Part shown: positions 5,691 through 7,134 of the stretch, piece after piece
How positions within the stretch are numbered: position 1 is the stretch's first letter
Layout: each line of letters begins with the position of its first letter
NCBI GenBank assembly: GCA_902489475.1
Contig: CABUAH010000075.1
Location: forward strand, 1-7,134
Reading direction: 5' to 3'
Length of the DNA stretch: 7,134 nt
From: an uncultured Oscillospiraceae bacterium
GTDB lineage: Bacteria > Bacillota > Clostridia > Oscillospirales > Ruminococcaceae
Made by a program: the position numbers and the translations under genes
Notes under the pieces: generated by a model
Seen by the model: only the letters and a program-made list of their open reading frames with translations
The model's database searches: none
What the model was told of the DNA's origin: nothing

Positions 5691-6383
5691 ATGAAAATAT
5701 CAGATAATATAATTAAAGAACAATTAAAGAATGTGTATTTCTTAAGCGGCGGTGCATATGGAGGAAAGACTACCATGGCAAAATTGATTGAACAGAAGTA
5801 TGGGATTTACAGATATCGTCAAGGAGATAACTTTGATAGATTTGCTGCTATTGCTATACCTGAATTTCAACCTTGCATAAGTTTGGATAGGAGTCAAGAC
5901 TGGCATGGCTTTTTTTCTCAAAAACCAAGTAAATACGCAGCATGGATGCAGGCAGAGCTAGAGGAAGAAGCAGAGTTTGTAATCATGGATTTAATAAAGC
6001 TATCACAGAACCGAAAAGTTATTGCGGATGTCATTATTCCTGTTGATATCCTGAAAAGAATAACTAATCCTAACCAAGTGATGCTGCTGTTTGCACCGGA
6101 AGAAATGAGGAGAAAGCATTACTTTGACAGAGCGGATAAGAATGAGGTTTATCAGTTTATTATGTCATTTCCTGATGGAAAACAATTACTGAATAATGTA
6201 ATTGAGGCTTTAGTTTACGATGGTGCTGAAAGGAGAAAAGAATTAATAAACAGCGGGTTTTCTTACATTGAGAGAACAGATCATGACACAATTGAAAATA
6301 CTTTAAGTGTGATTGAGAAACATTTTGGACTGGTCGATCAAAAAGTGCAGAGGACACAAAATGAAAATACAAAAGGTAGATAG
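5691..6383 (+). CDS. P-loop kinase-like nucleotide-binding protein, unknown substrate
   Basis: Predicted soluble ATP/GTP-binding protein of 230 residues. A short beta strand (VYFLSG, 15-20) leads into a clear Walker A motif, GGAYGGKT (20-27). RQGDNFDRF (43-51) follows, where small-molecule kinases of this fold often bind substrate. A second hydrophobic strand with an acidic residue (VIADVIIP, 110-117) could serve as the Walker B or its equivalent. A basic segment MRRKHYFDRADK (139-150) resembles a lid. The size suits a nucleoside-kinase or chloramphenicol-phosphotransferase-like protein, but I do not recognise the specific family or substrate. The last 10 or so residues (QNENTKGR) are polar and come from the overlap with the next gene. 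Ribosome site GGAAGGAGAG (5674-5683) lies 7 bases before the ATG, right after the attenuator terminator. It is co-transcribed and overlaps by 23 bases with the acetyltransferase gene, suggesting a shared job such as modifying a drug or metabolite. Confidence 0.8.
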   Translation: MKISDNIIKEQLKNVYFLSGGAYGGKTTMAKLIEQKYGIYRYRQGDNFDRFAAIAIPEFQPCISLDRSQDWHGFFSQKPSKYAAWMQAELEEEAEFVIMDLIKLSQNRKVIADVIIPVDILKRITNPNQVMLLFAPEEMRRKHYFDRADKNEVYQFIMSFPDGKQLLNNVIEALVYDGAERRKELINSGFSYIERTDHDTIENTLSVIEKHFGLVDQKVQRTQNENTKGR

Positions 6384-6801
6384 AGAAAGCGCTTATTTTG
6401 AAAAGCTGATTGATTATGCAGGTAATTGCTCATGGCTTGCAGGACCGCATCTGGCTGATATGTTAAAGAATAATGTTTTTACAGATTGGGAGAGTGCCTT
6501 TGCTGCAATCGAAAATGAGCATATAGCAGGATTTTGTACATTTATGAGGACGGATTATTATCCTGATAATAAATACTACCCTTGGATAAGCAGTATTTTT
6601 GTTGGTGAGAAGTACAGAGGACATCGTATCAGTCAGCTAATGATTGAGTATGTGATTGAGTATGCTAAGAAGTGTCGGTTCTCTGCGGTTTATATTCCAT
6701 CAGATATGGTCGGATTCTACGAAAAGTATGGATTTGAGAAAATAGATGAGCTTAAAAACTATGGCGGGGATATTGACAGTATTTTTGTAAAGTATATATA
6801 A
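6361..6801 (+). CDS. GNAT-family N-acetyltransferase
   Basis: Predicted cytoplasmic acetyltransferase of 146 residues. The central GNAT strand and helix are clear: YYPWISSIFVGEKYRGHRISQLMIEY at about 72-97 is written here by position, with the acetyl-CoA loop at R86-G87-H88-R89-I90-S91. The usual R-x-x-G-x-G loop has Arg and Ser at its two Gly positions; I recall similar loops in clostridial GNATs, so this is probably a subfamily trait rather than decay. The C-terminal part has the common GFYEKYGF pattern (118-125). I start at 6361 rather than the earlier in-frame ATG at 6313, because AGAGGA (6349-6354) is 6 bases before 6361 and the overlap with the upstream gene is then only 23 bases, typical of translational coupling. 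It is the last gene of the cassette, followed at once by a strong terminator. Substrate unknown; a drug or polyamine is possible. Confidence 0.85.
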   Translation: MKIQKVDRESAYFEKLIDYAGNCSWLAGPHLADMLKNNVFTDWESAFAAIENEHIAGFCTFMRTDYYPDNKYYPWISSIFVGEKYRGHRISQLMIEYVIEYAKKCRFSAVYIPSDMVGFYEKYGFEKIDELKNYGGDIDSIFVKYI

Positions 6802-6804
6802 TAT

Positions 6805-6837
6805 AAAACCGACTGACAAAAAATGTCAGTCGGTTTT
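6805..6837. terminator. Perfect-stem bidirectional terminator of the cassette
   Basis: AAAACCGACTGACA (6805-6818) and TGTCAGTCGGTTTT (6824-6837) are exact reverse complements over 14 bases with an A5 loop. The stem begins 4 bases after the acetyltransferase stop and its TTTT arm works on the plus strand. Its A-rich arm gives it terminator shape on the minus strand too. The diverged MGMT 3' fragment begins 5 bases after it, so it marks the right end of the cassette. Confidence 0.88.
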
Positions 6838-6841
6838 CTCG

Positions 6842-6922
6842 CTGATTCGTGCTGACGGAATTGAAGTTTCAGACGAGGGAAAGGTTGAGCTTGAGCGTTA
6901 TCTTTGGGACGGGAATAATTGA
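6842..6922 (+). pseudogene. 3' fragment of a second MGMT-like gene
   Basis: Reading from 6842 to TGA at 6920-6922 gives 26 codons, starting LIRADGIEVSDEG and ending LERYLWDGNN. This is almost identical to the C-terminus of the protein at 5051-5359. No start codon, ribosome site or 5' part is present, because it begins straight after the cassette terminator. From the third codon to the shared GGG codon there are 7 base differences; 6 are silent and 1 is Asp to Glu. Such a pattern means the copy diverged while still part of a working gene and was truncated later, so it is not a fresh duplication. One missing base before the stop turns Lys-stop into Asn-Asn-stop. It is the downstream half of the direct repeat flanking the cassette. 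Confidence 0.88.
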
Positions 6923-6929
6923 CAATTGA
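6842..6929. repeat. Direct repeat, downstream copy
   Basis: Matches 5282-5370, including the non-coding TAATTGACAATTGA after the stop. Homology ends at 6929, where the next bases (CCGTG) differ from the upstream flank (TAATGG). On the left it stops within a few bases of the cassette terminator. Confidence 0.85.
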
Positions 6930-6977
6930 CCGTGTTTCAAAATGGAAAACCATAAGAACGAATTTTTTCAAAACTCT

Positions 6978-7134
6978 GGGGGAGTCCCTCTGCTTTTGAT
7001 GGGTTTTATTATCCTTTCCCTCTTCTTAGGTTTGCCCTTTGCAAAAAAGCCAATTGATTCTTGCCTCTAGCAAAGGGACAACCTATGGAAAAGGGGGACA
7101 CTAACAAAACTCTATAAAAGTAAAGAGTTTCCCC
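6978..7134. repeat. Large imperfect fold-back element, MITE-like, cut by window end
   Basis: Arms of about 65 bases (6978-7042 and 7070-7134) surround a 27-base centre. The best inner match is TAGGTTTGCCCTTTGC (7027-7042) against GCAAAGGGACAACCTA (7070-7085), 14 of 16 pairing. Further out, TTTTATTA (7004-7011) faces TAACAAAA (7102-7109), CTTTT (6993-6997) faces AAAAG (7116-7120), and GGGGG (6978-6982) faces CCCC (7131-7134). A smaller hairpin, AAACTCT (7107-7113) with AGAGTTT (7124-7130), lies in the right arm. No coding frame is credible here. The left flank starts after AAAACTCT (6970-6977), and the matching right end would lie beyond the window. It could be a non-autonomous mobile element, a structured RNA or a long bidirectional terminator. 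Confidence 0.6.

Noticed and set aside
5513..5776. 87-codon minus-strand frame across the cassette leader
   Set aside because: It runs antisense over the attenuator and Walker A region of the kinase-like gene, with no plausible start signal.
6759..6971. 70-codon minus-strand frame over the right repeat
   Set aside because: It reads antisense through the terminator and the MGMT-like fragment and has no ribosome site or family resemblance.

Overview
This window looks like chromosomal DNA from a low-GC Gram-positive bacterium, most likely a gut-type Clostridia (Oscillospiraceae/Ruminococcaceae-like). The evidence is AT-rich DNA, strong AGGAGG-type ribosome binding sites, consensus -35/-10 promoters, a lipoprotein-type efflux adaptor and a two-module FtsX/MacB-type permease. 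The genus assignment is an inference from gene style only.

Layout. (1) Positions 57-488, minus strand: a small YjaB-like GNAT acetyltransferase with its own near-consensus promoter. (2) Positions 489-945: a roughly 450-base gap holding that promoter, a possible decayed minus-strand coding remnant, two forward promoter candidates, a 27-codon mini-ORF and a short inverted repeat. (3) Positions 946-4920: a two-gene operon encoding a lipoprotein membrane-fusion/adaptor protein and a 975-residue ABC-type permease, closed by a clear terminator at 4970-5002. No ATPase gene lies next to them. (4) Positions 5051-5359: a small MGMT-like/alkyltransferase-like DNA-binding protein. It keeps the active-site Cys but has replaced the arginine finger and the His and Glu partners of the triad. 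(5) Positions 5360-6840: a self-contained cassette with a strong promoter, a 7-codon leader peptide, alternative RNA pairings, an intrinsic terminator placed just before the first gene, a P-loop kinase-like protein, an overlapping GNAT acetyltransferase, and a perfect-stem terminator. (6) Positions 6842-6929: a second, diverged copy of the 3' end of the MGMT-like gene, forming a direct repeat with 5282-5370 that brackets the cassette. (7) Positions 6978-7134: a large imperfect fold-back (65-base arms) that looks like a MITE or other palindromic element cut by the window edge.

How it fits together. Region 3 is an export system that should use an ATPase encoded elsewhere. Regions 4-6 are the most interesting part. 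A two-gene cassette sits between an intact gene and a leftover 3' end of a related gene, as expected if foreign DNA integrated at, or recombined through, the 3' end of the MGMT-like gene. The cassette's leader encodes MLVMKLR-stop. It carries a Lys-Leu-Arg (+X+) sequence like the macrolide-dependent stalling peptides of erm leaders and is followed by a terminator in front of the kinase-like gene. This suggests a drug-inducible, attenuation-controlled pair of modifying enzymes. That functional reading is inference; the sequence elements themselves are directly visible.
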